Source: Thereva unica
Lineage: Eukaryota > Arthropoda > Insecta > Diptera > Therevidae
Length of the DNA stretch: 64,000 nt
Assembly: GCA_949987705.1 (NCBI GenBank)
Contig: OX465281.1
Coordinates: forward strand, 157,866,393-157,930,392
Reading direction: 5' to 3'
The position numbers and the translations under genes were made by a program. Within the stretch, counting starts at the first letter, position 1. Every line of letters starts with the position of its first letter. The notes beneath the pieces are model-generated. The model saw nothing but the letters and a program-made list of their open reading frames with translations. It made no database searches and had not been told where the DNA came from. This document shows positions 1 through 10,344 of this stretch, piece by piece.

Positions 1-2136
1 TCTCTGCAATGCCAGAAACCGGTTCATCGCTTGTGGCCTTGACTGTCCCAAGATAGGAGCCTTGTTTTCCACAAAGGGCAGCGCCACTTGATAGCTTCCA
101 TTTGCCTTCCGGATGTGTGTTTTGTGAAAGATTTGTTGACATGTTTCGTCCTCTGGCGTGAGAATTTTCCTTGACGGAGTTTCCTCAATTTCCCAAAAAC
201 GTTTCAGCAGGTTATCTATCTTGAGATCTGTTGTGCTGGTCGTAAATGCTGCGACTTGATCGCCGACCGTAGCTGTGATTGGTCCCATTAGTATCCATCC
301 AAACATTGTTTTGATGGCAGTTGGAGATGTATCATCTCCGCGACGAATGCCGTTTTCTAAAATCTTCACATAGGCCCTTACTCCCAGCAGGGCGTCGATG
401 CTTCCAGTTTTCCAGAATGCTGGATCTGCTAACTGCAAGTTCTTGAGATGCTGCCAGTTTCCTTTTCGGGTTGTCGTGGTTGGTAAAGGATTAGTGATCC
501 TGTCTATGATTAGAAACTCCTCTTTTACGGCCCGCTCAGTCTGGTAACATGATCTTAACGACAGGCTCACCTTTTGGTTTGATGTGCCTGCAGGGGCTAA
601 ATTCAAGCCCGTAATTTCTACCTCTGTTTTGGTTGGGGTAGCTCGTAGTTGTCTGCATGCATCGTCAGTGATAAAGGATGCCTCAGATCCTGGATCGATG
701 AGACAACGTAGTAGCTTTCCTGTGCCTTGTTTGCTATGTACCATCACACGTGCAGTTGCCAGTAACGCACGGCGATTTTTCGTGGCTAAGAAAGTTTGTA
801 TTGGATGTTCAGCTTCATTAGCTGAGTGTATCTTCGGGGCTGTAGGAGATTTGTTTGGTATGTTACCTCCTTCATGAAGATTCCCTTTGGATGCTGTTGA
901 CCCAGTGCTCTCTCTCCTTGACTTAGGATGTAATGTTGTATGGTGTTTTTGGTTGCACTTGCGACATCTATATTTACTCGGACAATTGTTGATTGTGTGC
1001 TGACGTGAAAAGCAGTTTAAACAACAGCCCGCGGTTTGTATAATTTTACGCCTAGCGTCCGCATTCATTGATTTGAATTTCCTGCAGAAGGCAATAAAGT
1101 GTTTGCTGTTACAAGCTGGACAACCATTTTGGTTTATTGTGTGATGTGTATGAAAAGTTTCCCTTTTGATGTGTGGGTTGGGTTTAGATGCAGGCTTAGA
1201 TACTACGACATCTGCAATGGATTCTAAAACACGCAACCTGGTGGTCAAGAACGCCTTGAATTGGGCACAAGTGGGTAACGCTTGGGTTGATCCTTGTTCT
1301 TCTTCCCAAAGCCTCAATGTTGTGAATGGCAATCGTTGAACTAGTAAGTAAATCAGAATTGCATCCCACGAGCTCGTGTCCACACCAAGAGCCTTCAATT
1401 GCTGCAGGCATTCGGTTGTTGTATCGATTAATGACTTCAGACCTTTGGATGTTTCCGTCGATAGCTTAGCAATACTCAAAAATGTCTTTAGCTGATGATT
1501 AACTAAGATTCGTTTGTTCTCGTAACGTTCCTTGAGCTTTGTCCAGGCTGGATAGTAATCATCGTTGGTGGTTGGTACATGCCTTAATAAAGATTCTGCC
1601 TCCCCAACTAGACATTCCTTTAAGTAGTGCAGTTTTTGCACAGCTGTTAGCTTGGGGTTACTATGTACCAGCGACACGAACACGTCATGAAAGGAGCGCC
1701 ACATATCGTAGTTGCCATTGTATTTTGGCAGGCTAATTCTAGGGAGCTGAATGTCGTGCTGCGTCCCAATTTGTTGCAGCTCTGGTGTTCTAATAGCTGG
1801 AGTGGTGCCTGGCTCTGAAGAAGTGTTTGGTGCATTTCTTTGTAATCCATCCAACAATTCACCCATATGTTCGGCGTATTTGATTTCCATTTCACTATAT
1901 CGATCGAGACGCAAATACTCCACCGGGACTTCTACAGGATTATCGAGTGCTGCTTCATTTATGGCTAAGTCATTATTACAGAATTCTTCCCATAATGCCT
2001 TGTAGTCGTTGATTCTGGATTGATAATATCCATATGAACGTTTTGCTATCGCGGTTTTTTTTCCGTTTTCGACGAATTTCTCCAATCGATTTCGTAGCAT
2101 AGATTGTTTTCGGCACAATTGTTGCAGAGTCGCCAT
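1..2136 (-). CDS. BEL/Pao Gag-Pol polyprotein, N-terminal part
   Basis: Reading from the ATG at 2136, the frame stays open to the window edge (about 712 codons), so the 3' end lies outside. It begins MATLQQLCRKQSMLRN. The Gag region (about residues 100-300) resembles the DUF1759-type Gag of BEL/Pao elements. Cys-rich knuckles follow: CPAC..H..C at about residue 339, then CLNC...H..C and CRKC...H. A retropepsin-like site (LIDPGSEASF) lies near residue 481; the family more often has D-S/T-G. The visible end has the leader of the Pao reverse transcriptase (LPFVENKAPILG). The product would assemble particles and copy the element's RNA. The ATG sits 63 bases downstream of the primer site, as expected. 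No stop or frameshift was seen in the visible part, so this may be a young, possibly competent copy. Confidence 0.9.
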   Translation of the reverse strand, partial: MATLQQLCRKQSMLRNRLEKFVENGKKTAIAKRSYGYYQSRINDYKALWEEFCNNDLAINEAALDNPVEVPVEYLRLDRYSEMEIKYAEHMGELLDGLQRNAPNTSSEPGTTPAIRTPELQQIGTQHDIQLPRISLPKYNGNYDMWRSFHDVFVSLVHSNPKLTAVQKLHYLKECLVGEAESLLRHVPTTNDDYYPAWTKLKERYENKRILVNHQLKTFLSIAKLSTETSKGLKSLIDTTTECLQQLKALGVDTSSWDAILIYLLVQRLPFTTLRLWEEEQGSTQALPTCAQFKAFLTTRLRVLESIADVVVSKPASKPNPHIKRETFHTHHTINQNGCPACNSKHFIAFCRKFKSMNADARRKIIQTAGCCLNCFSRQHTINNCPSKYRCRKCNQKHHTTLHPKSRRESTGSTASKGNLHEGGNIPNKSPTAPKIHSANEAEHPIQTFLATKNRRALLATARVMVHSKQGTGKLLRCLIDPGSEASFITDDACRQLRATPTKTEVEITGLNLAPAGTSNQKVSLSLRSCYQTERAVKEEFLIIDRITNPLPTTTTRKGNWQHLKNLQLADPAFWKTGSIDALLGVRAYVKILENGIRRGDDTSPTAIKTMFGWILMGPITATVGDQVAAFTTSTTDLKIDNLLKRFWEIEETPSRKILTPEDETCQQIFHKTHIRKANGSYQVALPFVENKAPILGQSRPQAMNRFLALQR

Positions 2137-2198
2137 GATTTAATGTATGTAAGTTTGCAAAAAGTACAAAAATTAAATAAGTTTGAATACGCTGCACG

Positions 2199-2218
2199 AA
2201 ATCTCGGTGGAACCTCCA
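2199..2218 (-). other. Primer binding site, tRNA-Gln type
   Basis: The minus strand reads TGGAGGTTCCACCGAGATTT. As recalled, this is complementary to the 3' end of insect tRNA-Gln (T-arm end, acceptor strand GGAACC, discriminator T, CCA). It lies directly inside the LTR, two bases from its end, and upstream of the Gag start. It resembles the end of a tRNA gene but is not one. Confidence 0.8.
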
Positions 2219-2288
2219 AATGTTTCAAACGGAAACGTACAAATATAAAATAGTGAAAAAAAAACGCACGTGCAGTTGGTAATTCAAT

Positions 2289-2294
2289 TTTATT
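2289..2294 (-). terminator. LTR polyadenylation signal
   Basis: AATAAA on the minus strand, about 70 bases before the inner LTR end, in the position expected for the R/U5 boundary of the element at 1-3516. Confidence 0.45.
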
Positions 2295-2472
2295 CAATAA
2301 GTACACCTCAATATTTGCAAACTTACAACCTAATCATGCAACTTATGCTAATGTATGGTTAAATTGCTTGCTGCAGTGCCCTGGTGTCGCTGGTCGTCGT
2401 GAAAATGCCAGTCCTGCGTCGTGGTGGTCCGCTGAATATTTCCTTTGATGCCCTGGATGTTTCTCTTACTAC

Positions 2473-3065
2473 GTGTTTAATATGTTTCAAATGCAGGCAG
2501 AATTCCGGCCTTCCATTAATGGTATGCACAGGAATCCACTGCGATTGTTTGAATTCTAATATTTTCTAAACACAAACAAGCATGCAGAATTTGCCACCTT
2601 CCGCCAGTAAGCGGTGTGCAGAAACTCACTGCTAATTTCTACGACTGATACGCGAACACAAACTTAATAGCAGATAAATTCTGGCCTTCCATAAAATGGT
2701 ATGCGCATGAATTTACTGCTTTTTATCTATTCTACGTGAGACAAAAACAAAGTGAATAAAGTGCAGGCAGAACCTTAGCCTTCCACAAAGTGGTGTGCCT
2801 ATGCGTTCACTGCTCTTTATAAATCAAATTTACAACAAAAACATGCAGGTAAAATTTTCCGCCTTCCACGTTGTGGTGTGCGCGAAAATTTGCTGCCCGC
2901 TACCAAATTAAACACAATACAACAACAAGAGCATGTGAAATTTTCCGCCTTCCACTTAGTGGTGTGCGAGAAAATTTCCTGCTTGCTATCAAAAATTTTC
3001 AGAAATTAATATTGCATGTAAAACTCTCACCTTCCTATTGGTTTGGAGAGTTCCCTGCGTAGCTG
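2473..3065. repeat. Seven diverged hairpin modules inside the LTR
   Basis: About seven imperfect copies of a 65-90 base module, near 2473, 2574, 2665, 2758, 2839, 2930 and 3011. Each has a core like gccttccac...gtggtgtg flanked by complementary arms (for example aaaattttcc before and gcgaaaattt after). Each copy could fold into a stem-loop. They lie between the TATA box and the poly(A) signal, so they would be transcribed into the leader of the genomic RNA. Confidence 0.6.
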
Positions 3066-3100
3066 AAAATTGAGAGAGGCCGACTAAGGATGCGTCCGCG

Positions 3101-3108
3101 TTTTTATA
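3101..3108 (-). promoter_or_regulatory. LTR TATA box
   Basis: The minus strand reads GGACTATAAAAACGCGG. Transcription would be expected to start about 30 bases downstream (near 3070), running through the hairpin modules towards the primer site and Gag. Confidence 0.5.
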
Positions 3109-3519
3109 GTCCAAAGATAACGGTGTCCTTAAGGAAATTTTATTTCCTTGTTGCGAACTGCCTTATCGGCAGCGTAAAATTATTAACTTTCACCGAATTT
3201 AGAGGCCAATTGTAATAGTAATTATTTGTACTGTATTTAAAATAATTATTCTAATTTTTCTTTATATTTTTTCGACTGTTTTTCTCTTTTTTGTCGATTT
3301 TTATTGCAGGGATATTTTTATTCCCTAAAATGGCCATAAATAATTTCCTTTCTCCATTTTGTACACAACTATTCTTGTCTCGCTTTAATTTCATAAGTTT
3401 ATTTTCTCTTTCTTTCTCCTTAACCTTATGGAGAAATATTATTATTAAAATATCTTTTTACGCGTATCCTTTTCGATGTTTTTAATGTCACCATTAGAAT
3501 CCGCGCGAAATTCTACATA

Positions 3520-4509
3520 AGTTTCATATGTCATTTTCATATGAAACATAAAGTTTGACGTTTCTTTGCCGGGCGAAGTTCTGTGTACATCGCGAGTGCT
3601 GTTTTAGTGTTTTTTTTTACCTGTTTTTCACTAATTTTCAGGTAAGTAATGTGATGTGGTGTGTTTATTATTCACCTGTGAACAGTTGTGTGTGTTGTAG
3701 GTTTCGGAAATCGTGTTTTCTTGTGAGAAAATAGGTGGGTAAAAATGATAGGTTATATCCGTCATTTTCCACCTTAAATTGCTATTTTCACCTGTAATGT
3801 GTGACATATACACATATTGTACAGGTGAAATGATATGTAGCACATATTGCGCAAGTGGTTTAACTTGGATGTGCTTTTTATGTGTTAATTGTTTGAATTC
3901 GGTTTGTTTACGTTCTGCGTGTGGTTGTTGTTGTTGTTTTTTGACCTTCAATTAATTTCAAATTTATTAATTCTGCTTGTCTTGTTTCAGCTAAATATCG
4001 CAGGTAAGTATAATCTTATAGTTTGTTTTTAATATTTTATTAATAATTTCATTCATTTTTAGGGTTTTAGGTAAAAAGACAAGTTTCAACTTGCCGGTGC
4101 TCCGAAATGAAGTAGCCTCCAGTATGCTATAGGGGCTTGGTAAGTATCGTTGATTAATTACTCTATAAGCATTTATTTCAGGTTCATTTGTAATTTCAGC
4201 TTTTTTATCATTTTATATTTCAGGGTTATTATTTATTTTTTCCTTATGTTTCAGAGAATAATTTTTAATTCGTAGTTGGTTATTTTCTTTTTTTCAGATT
4301 TTTTTTTATTTATGAAAATTCATTGTATTGTTTACATATATATTTCTCTATTTCAGCATGCCTTATAAGTTAGATTTAGTTTTTAAGTTTATTTCAAATT
4401 CGTTTTTTAAGTTTATTTTTAATTTATATTTTTAAGTCTTAGAATTAGGATAATTAGATTAAGTTTATAACTTCTTAGGACAAATTATATTTATATTTTA
4501 TATGTGTTG
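3520..4509 (+). other. Non-coding stretch with clustered splice-like sites
   Basis: No convincing coding frame. The plus strand has two CAG|GTAAGT junctions after pyrimidine tracts (3641/3642 and 4003/4004). The second follows tttcag at 3990, giving a possible 13-nt exon (3991-4003). A further exon-like segment, 4063-4139, lies between tttttag and gtaagtatcg. Several more tttcag acceptors follow up to 4360. This could be the 5' non-coding part of a spliced transcript or chance. Confidence 0.25.
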
Positions 4510-6535
4510 TGTTTTTTTTTTGTTTGAATCCTGTCCCCTTTCAGGTTGTTGTGTTCGGGGCCGAACATCATATACACGTAAGGGTGATTTCAACCCCTAA
4601 AAATCCTACACCACCCCTCCCCCCCCCCCCCAAAAAAAAACAGAAAAAATTATTATTTTGCCACGGAAATCGTATTCCCGGGGGTTTAAGGGTCGCTGAT
4701 CACGAATCCGAGGTTCATACATGTAGGGGTGGTTTCAACCCCTTAAAACCCCTCCACCCCCAGTGATACAAAATATTGAAAAATTTATTATTTTGCCTCG
4801 AAAATCGTCTCTCGGGGGGCTTGGTGGTCGCTGATCGCGAATCCAAGGTCCATTTGTATGCAGACACCCTAAAAGTACCCTTGGTGTGAGGGAATATTAA
4901 AAATGCATTATTTTGCCTCGGAAGTCGTTTCTCGGGGGTTTCGGGGTCGCTGATTACGAATCCGAGGTTCATATACATGTAGGGGTGGTTTCAACCCCTT
5001 AAAATCCCCCCAGTTACAGAAAATATTGAAAAATTTATTATTTTGCCACGGAAATCATATCCCGGGGGATAAATGTATTCGAATCTTTTCTTCACTTTCG
5101 CTGCAGCAATTTTTTCAAAAAGAGTCGGGCCTAACCACTTGCACTTCAATTAGGGCTGTGTCCGGATAAAATCTGGGCACTTTTTGTGTGAGGGGCGTAC
5201 GATCAATTGAATGATAATAAAAGCAATAAATTAAAAGAAATCTTAGTTTAAATTGATTAGTAATTCGCATCCAAGGAAAGTTCGGCGTGGAGAAAGTGCT
5301 CTCGATTTATTTGAATGTTCCAATGACAATTCAATTATCAAACGTACACTGATCCGAAACGAAAAGGTGATTCAATCCAGTCGTTCAAGGAAACCAAGTT
5401 ATAGTTATCAAACGACTTAATGCCGAACCGATTTCTTTTCAGATCAGAATGACCACGCAGGAGCCGCGATTAAGATTTATAATAACAAAACGATGTTTTT
5501 TATATTAATTAGATATTAATATAAATATTTATATCCTTTTAAATTATAAACTAATTTAATATTTTGTGAACGTTCATAATTTAAAATAAAAATAATGCAA
5601 AACAATGAAAATATAAACTTGTAAAAAAAATATATTCCTCGAATTCAGGCTTAATTCAATGAAGTAGTTTGCCAAACTGCAATACACACAATGCGACCAG
5701 TTTCCCAAACTCTGGGCCCCGCCTCATAAAATTAAAAGATTTTGATTTATCCCAACTGAATTCCCAACTGTCAAATCAGTTTGCCAACTGCCCCACACGC
5801 CCCGAGAGACGATTTCCGAGGCAGAAAAATAAATTTTTCATTTTCTGTCACGGGGGTGGGGGGATTTTGAGGGGTTGAAACCATACCCACATGCATATGA
5901 ACCTTAGATTCGTGATCAGCGACCCCGAAAACCCCCGGGATATGATTTCCGTGGCAAAATAATAAATTTTTCAATATTTTCTGTTTTTCGGGGAGGGGAT
6001 GGTGAGTGATTTTTAAGGGTTGAAACCACCCCTACATGAATATGAACCTCGGATTCGTAATCAGCTACTCCGAAACCCCCCGGGATATGATTTCCGTGGC
6101 AAAATAATAAATTTTTCATTATTTTCTGTAACTGGGGGGATTTTAAGGGGTTGAAACCACCCCTACATGTATATGAACCTCGGATTCGTAATCAGCGACC
6201 CCGAAACCCCCGAGAAACGACTTCCGAGGCAAAATAATAATTTTTTCTGTTTTTTGGGGGGGGGAGGGGTGGTGTGGGATTTTTAGGGGTTGAAATCACC
6301 CTTACGTGTATATGAACCTCGGATTCGTAATCAGCGACCCCGAAAATCCCCGAGAAACGATTTCCGAGGCAAAATAATGCATTTTTAATATTCCCTCAAA
6401 CCAAGGGTACTTTTAGGGGTTGAAACCACCCCTGCATACAAATGAACCTCGGATTCGTGATCAGCGACCCCCAAACCCCCCCAGGAGACGATTTTCGAGG
6501 CCAAGTATATAAATTTTACAAAGATTTTCCGTAAT
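4510..6535. mobile_element. Foldback-like element with inverted arrays of ~130-bp modules
   Basis: About four module copies in one orientation (4510-5080) face about five in the opposite orientation (5790-6535). A typical module contains ggcaaaataataaatttttc, a GGGGTTGAAACCACCCCTAC stretch, and gaacctcggattcg followed by atcagcgaccccgaaa. The 5080-5790 spacer is AT-rich with no recognised gene. Outer ends also match in inverse (gtgtatatgaacctcgg side). No target duplication could be read. Confidence 0.6.
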
Positions 6536-7163
6536 GCAATCCATGGGGGTGCTTTGGAGGGCTAAAACCGCCCTTGTTGATCCATGGATCAACGATCACC
6601 AGAACATTGCACCATCAATCGATCAACGGTCACCCGAACATTGCACCAGCAACCGTCAGCAACTCGTGGCTCCGGTGCATGCGACATCAAGGTATTTAAC
6701 CTCAATTAACCATAGGCCGGAAACTACCTGCATGCCAACAACTGCCAAGGCCAGGAGTTCAACCCCCAACCAGCCACGGGCCCGAAATTATCTGCAAACG
6801 TTGCACTAAGTGAGGTCCCTGGTAATGAGGTGATTATCGATCACCGGCTAGTCCATCATTTACCATCGCGGTGCTCGGTCGTCGTAATTATAAGTAAATC
6901 CAGTAATTAATTAAATTCAGTTTGTGTTTGTTTATTATCAAAATTTCATTTTTGTTAAATAAAGTTATTGTAATAATCTGTGCGTTTATTATTAAAATAA
7001 ACAGCCCTAATTTATTCATTTTTCGATGTAATGTAAGGGATAGTGGTGATGAATGTTCCTGAACGTCTACAGAATACGGGAAAAAAAGAATTTTTGAAAT
7101 CGGTGCTGTTCCACAACTTTTCCACATTTTACAGTTTTTTCCGGCTTATTCACTGGGCTAATA
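6536..7163. other. No gene recognised
   Basis: A C/A-rich stretch (6560-6810) is open on the plus strand for about 90 codons but resembles no family I know. The AT-rich rest has aataaag at about 6959, so it could be the remnant of an LTR. Nothing firm. Confidence 0.25.
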
Positions 7164-7338
7164 GTCACGGTATTCAGAAACAAGGTAATGTAAAAGACTG
7201 TATACCGTATACGGTATTTTAGTGCTGATGACACGATGTTGTTTCAGCATTACGGGTGACGTCACCAGGCGCCCATTTTTTACGGTATTCTAAGCTGCCG
7301 TCGCTTTTACATTACCTTCGTTTTCTGTATACCGTGCA
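7164..7338. mobile_element. 175-bp MITE with ~30-bp TIRs
   Basis: The left end (cacggtattcagaaacaagg, taatgtaaaag) matches the reverse complement of the right end (ending ttctgtataccgtg) over about 30 bases with few mismatches. TA dinucleotides flank at 7162-7163 and 7339-7340, which fits a Tc1/mariner-type target site. The centre is GC-rich and non-coding. Confidence 0.7.
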
Positions 7339-7359
7339 TAATAATGATAATCCCAGTGC

Positions 7360-7880
7360 GCAAGAATGGAAGTTGAAATGCTTGCCCTCCATTGCCTCCA
7401 CCCCTTCGCCAATATCCTCCGCGTTGCGTTGTGATTTCCTCAAAGTTCACTCTCATAATATTTTTCAAAACGCGCCTAAAGAAGCATTACTTCAAAAATA
7501 TGTTCGCGCGGTTGAACGATCCAATTTCAGAGAAGGAACAACTTAGAATCTTGCGAAGGACTGTCCATCCCTTCTACTAGACACAACTGGGGTTGAAGGA
7601 GATAGAGTCGATAACCGAAATGGTCGAACTAGGCCGGAAACTCGAAGCCATACGATCTTCAGCAGAGGATTTCATCCCTCCCCCGTCAAGACGCAACCTC
7701 TCTCTACTGGAGCCAGACCTAGCATACCTCGGAGTCGAACATCAAGTGTTATCGGCAGTAGACAACCGTAACCAACCTAGTAGGGCAAGTGACGCATAGG
7801 GCATTTTGCCAGGAATTGTCGGGTGCTAAGGTGCTTCGGTTGTGGTACACCAGGGACGATCCGCTCGCGTTGTAACCAAT
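7360..7880 (+). pseudogene. Ty3/gypsy Gag remnant
   Basis: Fragments in shifted frames match an insect gypsy Gag. MFARLNDPISEKEQLRILRR (from about 7500) and an in-frame stop at 7578 are followed by KEIESITEMVELGRKLEAIR and a stretch ending LLEPDLAYLG. Near 7800-7875 a zinc-knuckle remnant reads CFGCGTPGTIRSRC: its three Cys are in place but the expected His is Thr. The Gag is broken by stops and frameshifts and its 5' side is lost; no 5' LTR matching the 3' LTR at 11986 was found. It would have formed the capsid of the element continued at 7879-12110. Confidence 0.65.
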
Positions 7881-8523
7881 GCAATCGGACACCAACAGAG
7901 GAACAACGTTCCATTCAGGGGGAACAGCGTCAGACACAGGGATCGCGAAACGCCCAGGGAGCCCGAGCCTAGACGGCGAGCCGGGTATTCCGCAGAGAGC
8001 CGTAACTAGCGAAGATCCGACCAAGCCGCAGCTGCCGGACCATTCTGTTAAAAGGGAGATTATAGAGGGAGCACAGGACGAAAAAGTGGATTATGTTTTC
8101 ATCGGTAAGGAAAACGATGCGCGACCTAACCTTTCAGTAGATATTCTTGGCGTGAAATTTTGCGCGTTACTCGACTCTGGTTCGACAACAACTGTCATCG
8201 GCAGGCCAGGCAGGGAGAAGTTAAAGAAAATGAAGGTGGAGATCAGTAGCACACCGAGGAAGGTAGTTAATGTAGCCGATGGAGGGACAGTCGAGGTGAT
8301 AGGAAAAGGAGACCCACCACTGTCAGTAGAAGGGAGAGTGAAGATCAAGGAGGTGTTGATAATTCCGGAGTTGCCGCACACGGTCATTCTGGGGGTAGAC
8401 TTCTGCAAGGAGATGACAATTCTGACAGATTTTGAGGATGACAGCTGGTGGTTTAAAGACCAGGAGACAGAGGTCCGAGTCCACGCCTTGGAAAGCAAAT
8501 CAAAGCTTTCGGAAAGGCAGCAA
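7879..8523 (+). pseudogene. Ty3/gypsy aspartic protease region
   Basis: An open stretch contains a retropepsin: LSVDILGVKFCALLDSGSTT with the DSGS catalytic site at about 8174-8185, and the ILGVDF flap-end motif near 8388. The family cleaves Gag-Pol. The frame ends where LINE sequence begins at about 8524; the next gypsy sequence (reverse transcriptase leader) resumes after 9176. The stop at 8530-8532 belongs to the inserted LINE. The protease part itself looks undamaged. Confidence 0.75.
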
Positions 8524-9176
8524 AACCATTGAACGGACAGCGCTGAATAACCGTGACGTGGAACTGGTAAATAAATTCTGCTACCACGGTAGCATTATTA
8601 CCGAAAATGTTGGGGCAGAAGAAGACATCAGTTCCAGAATAAATAAAGCACGAGGCGCATATGCATGCCTGTTCCGCATATGGAGATCAACGGAGATCTC
8701 AACTAACACCAAATTGCGGCTGTTCAACTCCAACGTTAAGGCAGTTCTTTTGTACGGTTGCGAAACATGGAAAGTCTCCCAATTCATCACAGGGCGCCTA
8801 CAAGTCTTCATCAACAGATGCCTTCGTCGTATCCTAAAAATCCGCTGGCAAGATAGAATTTCAAACGAAGAACTTTGGCGCCGTGCCGGCCAAGAAAGGA
8901 TAGACGACCAAATCAGGCGAAGGAAATGGAATTGGGTTGGCCACACCTTGCGACGCGAAAACGAAAACCTAGCCAAACAGGCCCTTGACTGGAATCCGCA
9001 AGGTTCCCGTCGAGTAGGAAGACCTAGAACAACGTGGAGGAGAACCCTACTAGAAGAAGCCGCAACAACTGGGAGATCCTGTTCGGAGCTAAGAGCTGTC
9101 GCGCAAACCAGAGTCCGCTGGAGGGCAACTGTCTCCGCCCTATGTCCCATGAGGGATTAAAGGAGAAGAAGAAGAT
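8524..9176 (+). mobile_element. 5'-truncated RTE-like LINE nested in gypsy
   Basis: This is the C-terminal end of a LINE reverse transcriptase ORF, open from ERTALNNRDVELVNKFCY to the stop at 9158-9160. It contains the post-RT signature typical of endonuclease-RT LINEs (KWNWVGHTLRRENENLAKQA, GRPRTTWRRTLLEEA). The 3' end is a short gaagaagaag tail. The copy at 45183-46941 carries the same region, which fixes the 5' junction at about 8523-8529. Truncation at the 5' side is what target-primed integration normally leaves. It separates the gypsy protease from its reverse transcriptase. Confidence 0.8.
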
Positions 9177-10344
9177 CGGGGAAGCAAAGCAGAAAATGGG
9201 GATGCACAAATATTGTGGAGCATGCGATCGAAACGGATTCGCCTCCCATCAAACAACGCTATTACCCTATATCGCCAGCCATGCAGAAGATAGTTAATGA
9301 GCAGTTAGAAGAGATGTTGGAAGCTGGAGTGGTAGAATCTTCCAACAGCGCATGGGCCTCGCAAGTCGTGTTGGTGAAGAAGAAGGACGGCAAATATCGT
9401 TTCTGCGTCGATTACAGGAAACTAAATTAGGTAGCGAAGAAGGACGCCTACCCCTTACCCTTCGTCTCGGCTACCTTGGACAAGTTGCGCGACGCCAGGT
9501 ACTTATCGTCGCTGGACATAAAGTCGGCCTTTTGGCAAGTACCCATGCAAGAAAAGTCCAAGCAATTTACCGCCTTCACCTTTCCTGGTCGGGGACTATT
9601 CCATTTTAACAGGATGCCCTTCGGACTTACCAATTCACCCGCAACATGGCAACGTTTGATTGACAAAGTACTGTCCGGAACCCTGGACGACAAAGTCTTT
9701 GTTTACCTGGACGACATCATTATTGTAACGCAGTCATTCGAGGAATACAAGGAGGTGCTGAGCGAAGTATTAAAAAAATTGGAGAAGCAGGTCTCGTTAT
9801 TAACTTTGACAAATGCGAATTCTGTAGAGACGAATTAAAATACCTGGGCTACGTTGTGGGAGAGAATGGGCTTCAGGTCGATCCAGAGAAGTTACAGGGG
9901 ATTTTAAATATCGCAACCCCGAAGTCGGTCACGAAAGTACGGAAATTCATTGGCACAATGTCATGGTACCGTCGATTTGTCCCTAACTTCGCTACCCTAA
10001 TCGCTCCGATAACGGCGTTGTTGAAGAAGAGAACTAAGTTTGTATGGTCGCCGCAGTGTGAGGGAGCATTTCAGAAAGCGAAAGATTGCTTAGTAAGCGC
10101 ACCCATACTCACCTGCCCAAACTTCGAACTCCCTTTTGTAATCCATACCGATGCCTCGGTAGGACAGGATAAGGTAATAGCATATTTAAGTAGGTCGTTG
10201 AATAAGGCAGAAAGAAATTATTCTACCACGGAACGCGAATGCCTCGCCGTACTATGGGCCATTGAGAAGTTACGACCATATATCAAGGGAACCAGTTTTA
10301 CAGTTGTTACAGATCATGCATGCATCTTTAGTATGGCTTCATAA
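9177..10344 (+). pseudogene. Ty3/gypsy reverse transcriptase and RNase H, broken
   Basis: The RT leader (IVEHAIETDSPPIKQRYYP) and fingers (VLVKKKDGKYRFCVDYRKLN) end at a stop at 9428-9430. The same frame continues with DIKSAFWQVPM, the palm (RMPFGLTNSPATWQR) and the YLDDIIIV catalytic box at about 9704. A frameshift near 9780 precedes YLGYVVGENGLQVDPEK, then RNase H (FVIHTDAS...VIAYLSRSLN). The usual residues between TDAS and the VIAYLS motif are partly missing. A further frameshift lies near 10320. The product would have copied the element's RNA; it cannot be made from this copy. Confidence 0.85.

Larger units (their letters stand above)
2221..3516 (-). mobile_element. 5' LTR of the BEL/Pao element
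   Basis: The inner end (2221, plus strand tgtttcaaac) is fixed by the primer site. The outer end is a guess near 3490-3516, where the plus strand shows ...attctaca; the other LTR is outside the window. A TATA box (3101-3108) and an AATAAA signal (2289-2294), both on the minus strand, give a U3-R-U5 layout with a long R of about 750-800 bases. The R region holds the hairpin modules described separately. Confidence 0.6.

Noticed and set aside
2199..2218. Possible tRNA-Gln gene
   Set aside because: Only the 3' end complement is present and its position between LTR and Gag makes it a primer binding site.
6534..6809. 91-codon plus-strand frame
   Set aside because: Low-complexity C/A-rich composition, no recognised motif; left as unassigned.
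8581..9150. Long antisense frames over the LINE tail (also 45195-45620)
   Set aside because: They are shadows of the LINE coding strand, present in both copies for that reason.
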